DNA from: Pyrus communis
Taxonomy: Eukaryota; Streptophyta; Magnoliopsida; Rosales; Rosaceae
Length of the DNA: 64,000 nucleotides
Assembly (NCBI RefSeq): GCF_963583255.1
Contig: NC_084809.1
Span: forward strand, 3,242,001 to 3,306,000
Direction of reading: 5' to 3'
This document shows positions 49,001-60,600 of this stretch, one piece after another. A model generated the notes under the pieces. That model had not been told where the DNA came from. It made no database searches and saw nothing but the letters and a program-made list of their open reading frames with translations. Position 1 is the stretch's first letter. Each line of letters begins with the position of its first letter. The position numbers and the translations under genes are program-made.

Positions 49001-49528
49001 GGGAAATAAGAACCTAGTGCTTCTCATAGAAGCTCTTCATTGCATCCCCTGAAACGGGCATATGTTCACTGGCTGCTCCATTATCGTCATCAAAGACTTG
49101 AAAACTGTTGCTGATAGTTGTTTTCTAGTGTTTGTAGGAGTAGAGTGCAAGAAATAATGTGTCGTACTCGAAGCTGATTATGTCTATTTTATTTTGATTT
49201 GTGGTTTTGCAGCTACTTACATATGGTCGAAGAATCCCATTAGCCGAGATGTTTGCTAGAATCGATTCTGTTGATGCAAGCACCATCAAACGTGTTGCAA
49301 ACCGGTTTATCTATGACAGGGTATGAATACAATCTGTTGCTGCACTTGTCCCAAGTGCAAATACATTAGACTCTGTTCTAAAAACCTCGTATATCATAGA
49401 ACTGAACGCTCATACTTATGTTTGTTGCTTGCTCTCATCAGGATATTGCAATTGCAGCCATGGGTCCCATTACAAAATTGCCCGACTACAACTGGTTCAG
49501 ACGCCGCACCTACTGGAACAGATACTAA
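46076..49528 (+). CDS. MPPB: Mitochondrial processing peptidase subunit beta
   Basis: Zinc metalloprotease subunit that cleaves targeting peptides from imported mitochondrial proteins; in plants it is also a core subunit of respiratory complex III. Nine exons: 46076-46750, 47135-47299, 47454-47591, 47688-47839, 47957-48065, 48498-48596, 48777-48842, 49213-49320 and 49442-49528; total 532 aa, normal for plants. The N-terminus is Arg/Ser/Ala-rich ([10 protein letters not shown]), as expected of a mitochondrial presequence. The inverted zinc motif HFLEH is at residues 142-146, with the distal Glu at 222 (spacing of 76), so the active site is complete. Later blocks include PLAHFAVAF and [10 protein letters not shown]. 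All introns are GT-AG. It shares a promoter with RPS19. Confidence 0.96.
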
Positions 49529-50839
49529 GCTCCTAGTTTCTCTTTCCATTGATTATTTCATAATTGCCCTTCACGATCGATCTGGTCTTGGAATATTGTG
49601 TTGCTTTTATGCAATTTAATCATCGGCCTCGGAGAGAGCTATTGAAGGCCGGTGTATTTTTGTTCCCCCCAACCCCCGCCCCCAAAAATATGTTATAGAT
49701 TCTCTCACTGTTAGTAACATTTGCATTTCCTTTATTAAGCGTCGACGACTGCGAACGAATGTGATTTGCCGGATAAAAATTTCCCAAATGTGTTTGTACT
49801 GGTCTCCGAAATTTGTGAATAAAACTTAAAATTTATTTGGTTTACCGAACGGTCGAATTGGTAGCTCAATGTCGCTTTGTTGCATGCTGCCTACTCGGAA
49901 GGTCGAAATTGTTTTCTCAATTTGGTAATTTTTGTTCGGAAAAATAGATGGTGTTACTTCAATTTGGCTGTTGCGCAGACAACAGCATCGTTTGAGGCCT
50001 GCGATTGAGTTCGAAGTACCTCCTGTCTTGTCAAAAGCCATCGACAAGTTTAAAGCTTTTTTGTCTTGTGATGATTGGCTTGCCTGCCTGCCTACAAAGG
50101 GCTAATAGGAATGTATTTTTGCTCATCACATTTTTGTAATGGAGGAGTATTGTTCAATTTGTGTGTTTACTAACGACTAAGGATTTGAGGTGTCCCACAC
50201 GTGGGAAGGCATTTCAGTGGGGCTTGAAAAAGCCAAAAGCATTTCAGTCCATTTATGATCACAGTTAAATGATACACATCGTCTTAAGAATTTCAACCAA
50301 GGAATTATTCATACTTTTGCTAGCTTTCTGCCTCAAACCCAATATCATAGAGCATACCTGACCTGAAATCTTACCGCATTTCCACTAGATTGCTTGCCGT
50401 GGTTACTACATACTTTACTCTTGGTTATTATCCTTTCTTCTCTTTAAAAAAGTGATCATTTGTTATATGAGAATCAAACTGATGAATATTGAATAAGAAA
50501 ACTTGAAGTTTTCAGTGTAAGGGCCTTAGACTATCGATTAACATATAGAAAGATTTTTCAGTGTGCTCGGAACGCGGAGCAGAACAACACATGTCATTAT
50601 ACAATTGGAAGAACACTTAAAAAAATAAAAAAAATAAAAATCCTCCAATTGTACATACGGTGTTCCATCCCATTTTCCGGTCACAAAAAAATCACTCCAA
50701 CACATGAAGGCTTACAAATTTTGCCACTAGTATGTCCAGTATATTTATTGAAAGGAAGTGATACCCATATTGCATTTATTAAATGGGCTAATTAATCAAT
50801 TAAACAGTAATGATTTGCTGGGATGGAAATAGGAGGAAA

Positions 50840-51028
50840 AATATCATTTCTGGATCTCTTCCATTAAGATCATCGGATCAAGTGATCCAGACCTTTGAAA
50901 TTTCATTTAATAACAAAAAATTATTATAGCTTTTAAATAGTCAAAACAAATAGATGGTTGGATGAAATTTTAAAAATTCAAATCACTTAATCCAATGATC
51001 TTGGTGAAAGAAATTCGGAAAGCATCTC
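50840..51028. mobile_element. MITE-like element
   Basis: The left arm contains AAGATCATCGGATCAAGTGA. The right arm, inverted, contains AAGATCATTGGATTAAGTGA, with further similarity outward (ATTTCTGGATCTCTTCC). AT-rich core, no coding. Confidence 0.65.
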
Positions 51029-51057
51029 TTTCTGAAATAGGATAGTCATGATTTCAT

Positions 51058-51305
51058 AAAGGGTTGTGATTTTCACACACCCTTAACTACTTTTCCCACA
51101 CCCCTCCCTATTTTTTAATTCTTAATTGGTATCGTATTATTTAATCTTCCATATATACCCTTCCTACTTGTTGATGGTAATTAATGAAAGATTAAATAAG
51201 GAGGGGTATATATGAAAGATTAAATAGTAAGATACCAATTAAGTATTAAAAAATATAAAAAAAATATGAAAAAAGTAGTTGAGGGTGTGAAAATCACAAC
51301 CCTTA
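51058..51305. mobile_element. MITE with ~35-bp terminal inverted repeats
   Basis: Left end AAGGGTTGTGATTTTCACAC; the right end is the inverse (CACAACCCTT). The repeat continues through CAACTACTTTT. Internal near-palindromes (AAGATTAAATA) are present. Possible target sequence CATAAA on both sides. Confidence 0.75.
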
Positions 51306-51825
51306 CATAAATGGTCAAAAAGATGAAAAGCCAACGGACACCACCCAAACCTTTGGAGAGTTGGAGGGAAACCCTACACATTTGTCACTGCTGTCAATGT
51401 GGATATGTAGGGCTGTAGGGGTAGGGCTTTCTAGAGAGAAATAGGGGAGAGAGAGAGAGAGGCGCGTGAGTTGTTAGCTGTTAGTTGAAGAGGGTGGGTG
51501 TTTCAAATGGCCTCTCTCTCTCCTCTCTCTCTCCCTCTCTCTCTCCTCACATTGTAAGTATCGGAAAACAAAACAAACACATTGTGATTAAGTGAAGAAA
51601 AATACACATAACATTGAACATCCAGTCCCTTCCTCCCCTCTCTCAGATTTCTCAGTCCCCAATACCCAAACAAAAACCCACCTCTTGGATCTCATCGCCC
51701 CCCCATACCCTACAAATTTCCCATTTCCCATTCCCTTGCCGCTTCAGATCCCACCTCCCCATTTCCCCATTCCCAATTCCCCATTCAGCCACCTCTGCTT
51801 TTGCTTTGCTTCACACTACACTCCA

Positions 51826-53618
51826 ATGGCTTCCTTCACTGTTCCCTGTCCCAAGGCTTGCTCCGCCCCCGTTACCCGCCTCGGCTCCTCGGCCCAGGCG
51901 TCGCAGCCGCAGCAGCACCTCCTCTCCTTCCACAACTGCCTCAATCGCTGCCCCATTCCCTCTCTGCAGATTTCTGGCCTTCAGGTTTGATTAATTCCGC
52001 TTACCCTTTACTTTTTTAAGCTTTGTTTGTTTAAATTTCATTGCCTTTTGTGTTTTCACGGTTGAATTTTGTATTTTGTCCAACTGGGTATATGTTTGTA
52101 TGCGTTGTATATCTTCATTTCCGAAGCTTCTTGAATATAAAAGTAATAAATTGAAGTTAACACGTGGGAAATGTTGTTGGTGTGCATTGAAATTCATTTT
52201 GAAGAATTGATGGTTGTATCACAGTTAGGATTTTGATTGAGCTGTGACCCGGTAATGGTTTGTCTTTGGATTAAACCAGCAAGCTTCTCCAACCGACAAA
52301 TGATTTGCTTTTGCTATGATCATACTCTATGTTTTCAGTAGCTGTGACTGTTCTATCGCAATCTGGATTTTACGTCAAAGGTTGCAGCTATTAATTGTTT
52401 TCTGATCATATGGTTAACTCGTGTAGAGCTCTGTCAGGAAGCAATCTTCTTCCTGGAAGGTGCAGGCACAGCTTAATGAGGTAAAACTGTTTGGAGTCAG
52501 TTTAGTAGGTGGGATTTGGAACGTCGTGTGTGAAATTATAATTGATTACTTTCTGAATCCAAAGGTTGCAGCTGAGAAATCTCCAAATTCTGTACCCATA
52601 AACAACAAGAAGTCTGAAGATGGATCATCGGAAGGGAAAGACGAGTCTTCCAGTCAAACCAATATTCCAGATGCAGCATCAATTTCCGCATTCATGGCTC
52701 AAGTATCAGACCTTATTAAGTAAGTTGCGCGAATTTTGTTTGTAATTGGTTTCCATATACCGTCAACTATGTTTTGGACGTCAATTATTTTCATTAATGT
52801 GATACCATTTTTGTGAGCAGGTTAGTGGATTCGAGAGACATTGTGGAGCTGGAAATGAAGCAACTAGATTTAGAGCTTGTGATTAGAAAAAAAGAAGCAT
52901 TGGCGCCACCACCACCAGCTCCAGCTTCCCAACAACCAGCACAATATTATTCCATGCCACCACCTCAACCAGCAGCACCAGCAGCAGCGGCTCCCGCTCC
53001 AGCATCCAGTCCACCAGCACCTGCACTACCCGCCCCTGCAAAGACAAGCACATCATCTCACCCTCCACTGAAATGCCCCATGGCTGGAACCTTTTACCGC
53101 TGTCCTGGACCTGGTGAACCACCTTTTGTTAAGGCAAGTGTCTTTACTTATACTTATCTATAAAAGCTTGAGTTCCAAGAGATATGGGAGATGACAAAAC
53201 AATTTTTTTTATTTTTTATTTTTTATTATTTTATCAGACACCTGCATTTGTCCTAATTGTTTACTCAAATAAATGTGCAGGTTGGAGATAAAGTTCAGAA
53301 AGGTCAAGTCATTTGCATCATTGAGGCCATGAAATTAATGAACGAAATTGAGGTTCGTTTTTACTTTGCTTTAATTGACGTTATGCGCTGATTATTGCTT
53401 TACTTTCATTGGAAAATGTTCTCAACTAATTGTTCCTTTCATCCTTCTACAGGCTGATCAATCTGGAACCGTTGCTGAGATACTGGTAGAAGACACGAAA
53501 CCAGTCAGTGTCGACACGGTAAGTAATCTTAAAACCTCTCGTAAGTACTCTCGATCAATCTGTTTATCTAAGAAATTTGTCTGCTTCTGTGCAGCCTCTT
53601 TTTGTCATAGTACCTTGA
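51826..53618 (+). CDS. BCCP: Plastid biotin carboxyl carrier protein of acetyl-CoA carboxylase
   Basis: Carries biotin for the heteromeric plastid acetyl-CoA carboxylase, which makes malonyl-CoA for fatty-acid synthesis. Seven exons: 51826-51984, 52427-52480, 52565-52719, 52821-53133, 53281-53352, 53453-53518 and 53595-53618; total 280 aa. The N-terminus (ASFTVPCPKACSAP) is Ser/Ala-rich like a plastid transit peptide. A middle Pro/Ala-rich flexible linker follows (APPPPAPASQQPAQ). The C-terminal biotinyl domain has the EAMKLM motif, with the biotin lysine at residue 245, and ends PLFVIVP. Intron 4 has a GC donor (AAG then GCAAGT) with a normal AG acceptor; using it restores the invariant FVKVGDKV. 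The last exon is only 24 bp. Confidence 0.95.
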
Positions 53619-54664
53619 GAGAGTTGAGCAAGGTTCGGAAGAATTTTTTTGAAGCTTTTTGGTGATAAAATTACGTTTCGGACATTTATCTTCTCTTGTA
53701 ACTTAAATAATGTTTGTTTCAGTTTCTGGAAAAATCGTCGAAATTCACAATTTTTAGAGTTTTAGGGACGGGCCATGGTGTGTTATCAGAGATGTCAGGC
53801 AATGTGCTTTCCTGAAACGTAATTTTATGCCTTCTTTCTTCAAGTCATTTTTAGAAATTATGCATGAAGCTTTCCTACGCACAAGTTCCCTTTTAATTAT
53901 TTTGCTAGATATAAAATTATTTTACATACATTCAGCTTCTTCTTTGTTTGCAACGTGCTTCGTTCTAAGGGAAATACTTCCCATGTGCTTCTTGGTAGCT
54001 GGTTTGGTATTGTTGTGCTTTGTTGCTGGGAAAATAAGCTCATTTTTGCTGCTTCACGTTTTCAGCTTTTTTTCACCTGAAATTGTGAAAATAAGTTGTT
54101 TTTAAGTGTTTACCAAACATCTTTTTGAACTTAACTTTTTTTGATACCCACTTTTTTATAAAAGCACCTCAATACCAAACCAGTACTAAGTGATTTTAAG
54201 GAAAATACTTCCCATGTGCTTCTCCATAGTCATCTATTTTTAGGTGATTTTGTGAGAAGCAGCTCATGCTTTCTGACCCTCCCAAATCACTTTCCATACG
54301 ATCCCATGTAAATGTGTTTTAGATTGATTTCTAAGTTATGTCTAAGAAATGCATGTCTTCGGGCTGTTTGCGACTGCTTCTGAATGAGCAAAAGCGATTT
54401 TTGAAATCAAACCTGCTTCTACATCGACAAAAAAGTTGACGATTTGATGAGACGGATGGATTTCATTCACAAAAGAATGCGGTCGATATACGCTCTCGTG
54501 GGCGAATTACAAAATACGGAAACAGTAAGAGAGTTCACGCAACTCTACTGGATTTCTCTACCGTTTCCAGAAATCTAGTTTTTCCGTTCTCGTCGTATCA
54601 CCCCTCTCTATTGCTATTCCTTTCTCCTACAACATTTACAAGTTAGCCTACCTGTAATGTACTA
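53619..54664. other. Converging 3' flanks of BCCP and SCC2, with a MITE
   Basis: 3' UTR of BCCP from 53619 and of SCC2 (minus) ending about 54600. A MITE is at 53999-54183. Short direct repeats of AAATACTTCCCATGTGCTTC flank it at about 53971 and 54206. No other gene. Confidence 0.5.
53999..54183. mobile_element. MITE, 185 bp
   Basis: Starts CTGGTTTGGTATTGTTGTGC and ends with the inverse of CTGGTTTGGTATTGAGGTGC. The AT-rich interior resembles widespread plant elements seen near genes. Target duplication uncertain. Confidence 0.7.
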
Positions 54665-57600
54665 CTATAACCGCTGTCGACTTCTAATACCGTAGCCACC
54701 TCTCCTTCCAATATTACTCGGCCTCCGAGCCCCGCCTGAATAATCCTCATCGTCATCATTGCCCTCGTCATCTCCCCCCACAGATTTCCGCCCTTTTCTG
54801 GGGGCCGGCCGTTTTCTCTTGATGTTTGCAGTGTAAGTTGAGAAATCAATCGTATCCTCCCTCAACGCATTCTTGAATTCCTGTACAACATCGATATCAG
54901 TAAGAATTTATGCACGGACATGATTGCTAACATCCACACACACACAGAGTCTCACAGCTCACCGTACCTGATATCTTTGAACCAATTCTTGATAAGTTGT
55001 TGGCAAATTGGTGCGGGTATCACTGAGGTCGAAAGGAATGTTCTGCCTGGAGAGTACATCTCCCGGTTTAAGGGGTTCGCCCGGAGAAAAAGCCTGGTTC
55101 AATGAGGAATTACAAATGATCACAAAAAATTAACAAGGGGCAGTTAGATCCAGGCACCTCGCACCTATAATTATCTAGTGATTGCTTACCTGGCACCTTG
55201 CATCGTTCAGGCTGTACACAATTTTTAGGTGTCTCTTTAATTTCAAAAGAAGCTGCACCGCAATAGCTGCCTGGCAGTCTGCCTACAGTAGCACGTAAAA
55301 CAAGAGTATAATCAATGAAAATTAACCGAGCAGCAAAACCCTAATTCTCAGGCTTGTGAAAAATCAATTTAGTACAGGACTACAGGATACCTGGAATTTC
55401 TGTACGTCATCTATTGAGAAGCCACCGGAACTGTTGGAGCCCGTAACGTGCATGTTTGCCTCAAACGGGGTAGCTTGATTTGAGACAGACTGATCTGCTG
55501 GCTCTTGTTGTATTATACCATTCCACTCCGTTGACATATAATTTGCAACTGGTTGAAACACCGGTTCTTGTTGAACCGTCCCATTCAAATCCAATGACGC
55601 CATTCCTCTCGTAAAAGGTTGAGCAGCTGAACCATCTTCAATTATGCCGTTCCCATGAGGTGCACTTCTTTGTAACAAATGCAAAGTCAGAGCTTTCAGT
55701 TTTGCTTCGAGCGCCCCAGCCCTCACTTGTACTACTCTATTTATAGAATAGACCAAGTAAAGTGGCTCATCAGGTGTTGTGAAGGGTAGCAAGGCGAGTA
55801 TCTCTGTGCAGTACCTGTAAAAAGAAATCAGCATCCAAGTCAGCACCCTCATCCAGAATACATTAAGTCCAAGACTGACACCAATGATTTAAACTCACAT
55901 TAGGAAAGGGACTACTGAAGGTGTCCAGCTAGTATTATCAAACTTGCGAACAATTGAAGACATAAATTTGTTTCTTGAAGTCCGGTTAGCACGAATAAGC
56001 TTGTAGATTCGAGAAACCCCTAGTCTTGCTTGTGCGAGAGAAACATTATCAGATTTTCCCTTCGCATTTCCAGAAGCCTTTGCTTGAATTTTTTTGTTCT
56101 CGTGTTCAGAACTAGTACTTATGGACTGTATGAAACTAAAAGACATTTGAAGGCCATCTCCCAGGCGGCTTTCGAAAAATGCTGGGTACCTAAAATGATA
56201 CTTCGATTAAAAAACCTAAGCAACAATAGAAGATATGGCAAGTCAAAAAGCACATAGAGGAGAATACTTTTCATTCATTTGCATCAGCAAATGATGAGCT
56301 AACTTTGAATTGGCCTCCAGTGGATCTGTTTCGAGTGCAATAAGGTATGGAACACATGTAATAGGATGTACGAGCCCTTGGCGCAGCACAACTTCAACAA
56401 TCTGCAGTTATATTAGGAAAAAGTAAAATAAATTGACATAAAATTGTCTTTCAAATTTTCAAATACATCACATTCTTTCGACCAGATAATTTTCTCAGAA
56501 GTTGGTTGTCAACAAGATTCTGATTCTCCATATTCATGACAATCTTAGAAAAAGAAAATAACGTGCACAAAGAGCCAGGAACAGAACATAGATGCCCTAT
56601 CTCACCTTAACTGCAGATTGGCGAACTTGTTCATTAAGGTCTAAACATCTCACCAACATATTATCCCAATACAACTGAACTATACCACCACAGATATTAG
56701 TATCTCCGGCACCCGCAGCAACAGATACAGCATTGCCGCCTTCCACATTACAATGAATCACATTATCACTAGCTGCATCTGTTCCCATTTTACTTTCAGC
56801 ATCAAGAAGATAGTCGTACATGTTTTGCAATGCTTGCATCTGGTCAAAAAAATGATTAAGCATACAGACTGCCACTGTAGTAGAAATAAGGGACACTGTT
56901 ATCTTACCCTAAGACGAACGTCAGAGCTAGAAGAGAATGTTGCCTCTACTATCTTCCCAATATCTTTTTCCAACATATATTCGGGCCTAGCTATTAGAAC
57001 AAAGCCCAATGCCTACAAACGTTACAACACAACATCACTACATTTCATTATAAAACCAGGCCTTTCACATTTCAAGATCAAGCTAGGCTTTAGGAAAAAG
57101 TAAATTATAAAGTTCATACCTGTAATGACCGAACCTTTATTACAAAATCATCCACTAGAAGATATTTTTTAAACAAGCTGAGACTGCTAACAACATCAAT
57201 TGTTCTGTTGGAGTTACTGGGCAAAGAGTTGCCATAACGGATAAGCAATCCGAGACAGAAAAGAGACCGCCCCACTTGCTGAAATTAGCAAAGGTTGCAA
57301 ATTGTCAAAACTTGAAGCCCAATTACATAAATTTATGTATGTACATGTGGTATGTTTGTGTACAAACTATCAACCATGACCAACTCTCTGTTTGAGCTTA
57401 GAGCTAAAAGCCAAGATACAAACACAAAACTCCATCAGTAATTTCTTGTTACATAAAACCTAACAAGACGCTGCATCAAGAAAGCAATAAAACTATAAGC
57501 TTACTCTGCAACCCAATATTACAAAAGTCCTACATGTAACTGCCTGCATGAGTAATCAATACTGCAGCTAGGCAATATTGAAAGAGAGGCTTAACTTTAA

Positions 57601-60600
57601 CCATAGTCTCAGTTTTGCTCTTAACTCAGGTCTGAACAGAAATATTACGGTATTAATTTTTTTTTATAAAGTAAAAAATTTATTAAGAACAGAAGAATAT
57701 GTTAATTATTCAATCAGTAAATCCTAATTTGTAGCATATATGACATGAAAAGTTTGCATAAGGTTTCCACTCATAGTTTTACTTGATTGACGGCCATACT
57801 TGAGCAGTATCTACAAGTTCACCATTGTGGTTCGTTCTAAATTTCTGTCAAGTAACTATATAAATGCATGGCCATGCGCAAAACTGTAATATCTCATATC
57901 AAACTCTTTTAGAAGTATAAATTCACATATCATTTTGCCTATGAGGTGCTTGAAGGATTAGGCATACAAGCATAACTCTCAGGCAAACTTCAAAGTGGGC
58001 CACCAATTTGTTGGTAATAAGAGATGTAATATAAAATACAAGGTTTCGTTGCCATCCTCTTTGCCATCCCTTAATAGATCAAGGAGGATTTTCAAACTTC
58101 AGGGGTAACTGGAAGAAACATTGATCCAAGCACAAACATCGAAAATACACTTTAAGTAATTAAAGACATAATCCATTTGCACATATTTTAATCCACCAAC
58201 CTGCTTGTTATCTACTGCCTGAGCGTCCAAACGTTTGAAGAACACCTGGATAAGGTTCTCCACTATAGCAGCACCTTTTCCTGCCACTTTACTCACAGCA
58301 CAGAGGCACCTGTAATGAGGACAAAGATATAAAACCTAGAAGGCATCTAAATCATAATAAGAAATGCAACTGTAATATATTAATAAAAGACAATTGTCTG
58401 AAAGTGAAAGCCTGAACTTGAACTTACTTTATGCAAGCATGCACAACAGTCAAGAAGGAATGCCGAACAATCATGTTCTTTAAGTCTTGTTCAAGTTCTC
58501 CCACAACAGTTTGTGGTAACTTTCTCACCAAAGGCAGAACAGCATCAATTATAAAGATTATACTCTCCACTAACTGTGCAACCACTCGATTATCAGCCTG
58601 AACACAGAGCAAACAATCAAAATGCAGGCATGAGTTTTGCTTTACTAGTATCTTTCTGCATTTTCGATCAAAGGGGAAAAAAGAGAGAAATGAATTGTAA
58701 CAAAGATCGTGAGCAATCAAATTCCCAATACAGAGCATGAACAAGCCCTTGCAGAAAAAAATCCTAAGATCTCTTATTGGTAAGGTCTAGATTCATATTA
58801 TTTAGAGAGAAACAAGAATGGATCCTAGAAGGCTGCTCTTCAGAACAAGTATAACTATTGATAAAATGCAAAAGTGACACGTGGAATAAAATAACTTTCA
58901 AATCCAAAACATAATTCTGAGAGTGCTCTAAAGGTACATTTGAACAAATATAACAAAATGTAGTTTACCTGACTCTTTAGATAAGGCTGAAGAGTGACCA
59001 CAAACTGTGAAGGGTCAGAAGCCGGTGCACAAAGTGTTGGATCCACAACACAGAATGCATGCAAAGCTAGTACATATGGAAGTGCCTGCCTATCTACCTC
59101 CTGGATATTCATTTCCTCTACCTGCAAAGTAAGGGTTTCTAAACATTCAGATTCAAATAATCAACCAAATCGTTTTAGCATGTCAAAATTATTGGGGAAA
59201 AGTACCTGCAATATCTTTTCTAGTAAGCACTTGCACATTAACTCACAGCGGTTGCGTACAGATGCAAGTAAGACAGGGTTGATCCCAACAGCTTTAGCCG
59301 ATTGTGGAAAAAAATCAAGGGCTAAGTTGCGTTTAATGACTGTCACAAGAGGTTGATGACTTGGCATCCTCCTCAACATCTCAACGATCTGTTCAGTTTT
59401 TTTAGCCACCTCCAATGTAACAGAGCTACCATCTCCAAAGAAATGAGTTTGTGAACCAGCAGGTTCCTCAAACCAGAACTCATAAAATGTCTTGCAAACA
59501 ATATCCTGTGGAAGAGGAAAAGAATAAAGACTGGACCTAGTCAAGAACAAAGAACTTTGTATACTTGTGTTTTACGTGTCAATGAACTTAATCCAGCACA
59601 ATCATTGCTTCAGAATTACCTGTATACTTGATTCATCATCACTAATACGGGAGATGATAGCAATGCAGGCACTTGTGAATTCGGAGAAGTTTGCATTTGA
59701 AATGCACATATCTCGTATGATTTTGATGGATCGCTTTCGAACACTAACTCCTGTATCTTTAATTCTCTCAGCAACCTTTTCAAAATACTGAGAGAAAATG
59801 GAAAAGATAAGCAACATGTGTTAATAGCGCATGAACAAAGGAGTTGGTAGGATGAGAATTCAATTGTGCACACCTGCAAACCAACATCAGGATGAGAAGC
59901 AATATGCCTTCCTACAAGTTCCAGTGCTGCTTCTCTTGCAGAAATTGCAGAATCACAAAATCTTCCTTCAACAGCTGATTGAACTCGTTTATCTCCTAAT
60001 ACCTGCGGATCAGCTTCTACAATTATACTGACCTGCTCATCATATTAAGAGATTAAGACATTAAATTCTGTCAATAGTCATAAAACTAAATTTCCATTAC
60101 GAGGATTAAAAGTTCAAGAATATAACTTTTCACTTACCGCTCGTAAAGCCTTGGCCCTGATTACAGGAGAATTCTCCATTAAGCTTGCCTGAAATCCACT
60201 AACATGTCAAAATAGAGATTTATTACATGAAAAATCAGGGAGTGAATAGAAAAGATTCCTAACCAGAAGCAAATGAAGAATCTTATCAAACCCTCTGGAG
60301 AAAGAGTTTTTTTGCCCCAATGCTAAAGTAATTTTCTTGACTGAATCCCTTGTCAATAATGAAAAAACAGTCCCAGAATCCCGAACTATTTCTTTTGATT
60401 TCAGTCGAGCAAGATAGTACATGAGCTTCTGCTGTGATTTTGAATCATCCTTGTACCACAACAAGAGATAAAACCTGTCCAAACAACAATAACTTCACTA
60501 ATGGAAACAATGGAACCACAGAGTCAAGAAGGATTGAAGTTAAACGAGTACGTACCAGCGAACAAAGAGATGCCCATCATCAGCTGATGTGGTATCTTGA

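Larger units (their letters stand above)
49529..51825. other. Intergenic region with MITEs and BCCP promoter
   Basis: The first ~250 bp are the MPP beta 3' UTR. 50560-50690 is weakly palindromic (possible decayed MITE around CAATTGGA). Two clearer MITEs are listed separately. 51495-51550 is a CT-rich tract just before the BCCP transcript and is probably 5' UTR/core promoter, followed by a C-rich leader to 51825. Confidence 0.5.

Noticed and set aside
57279..58200. Extra exon in the ~920-bp SCC2 intron
   Set aside because: Flanking exons join in phase and no conserved open segment with splice sites was found.
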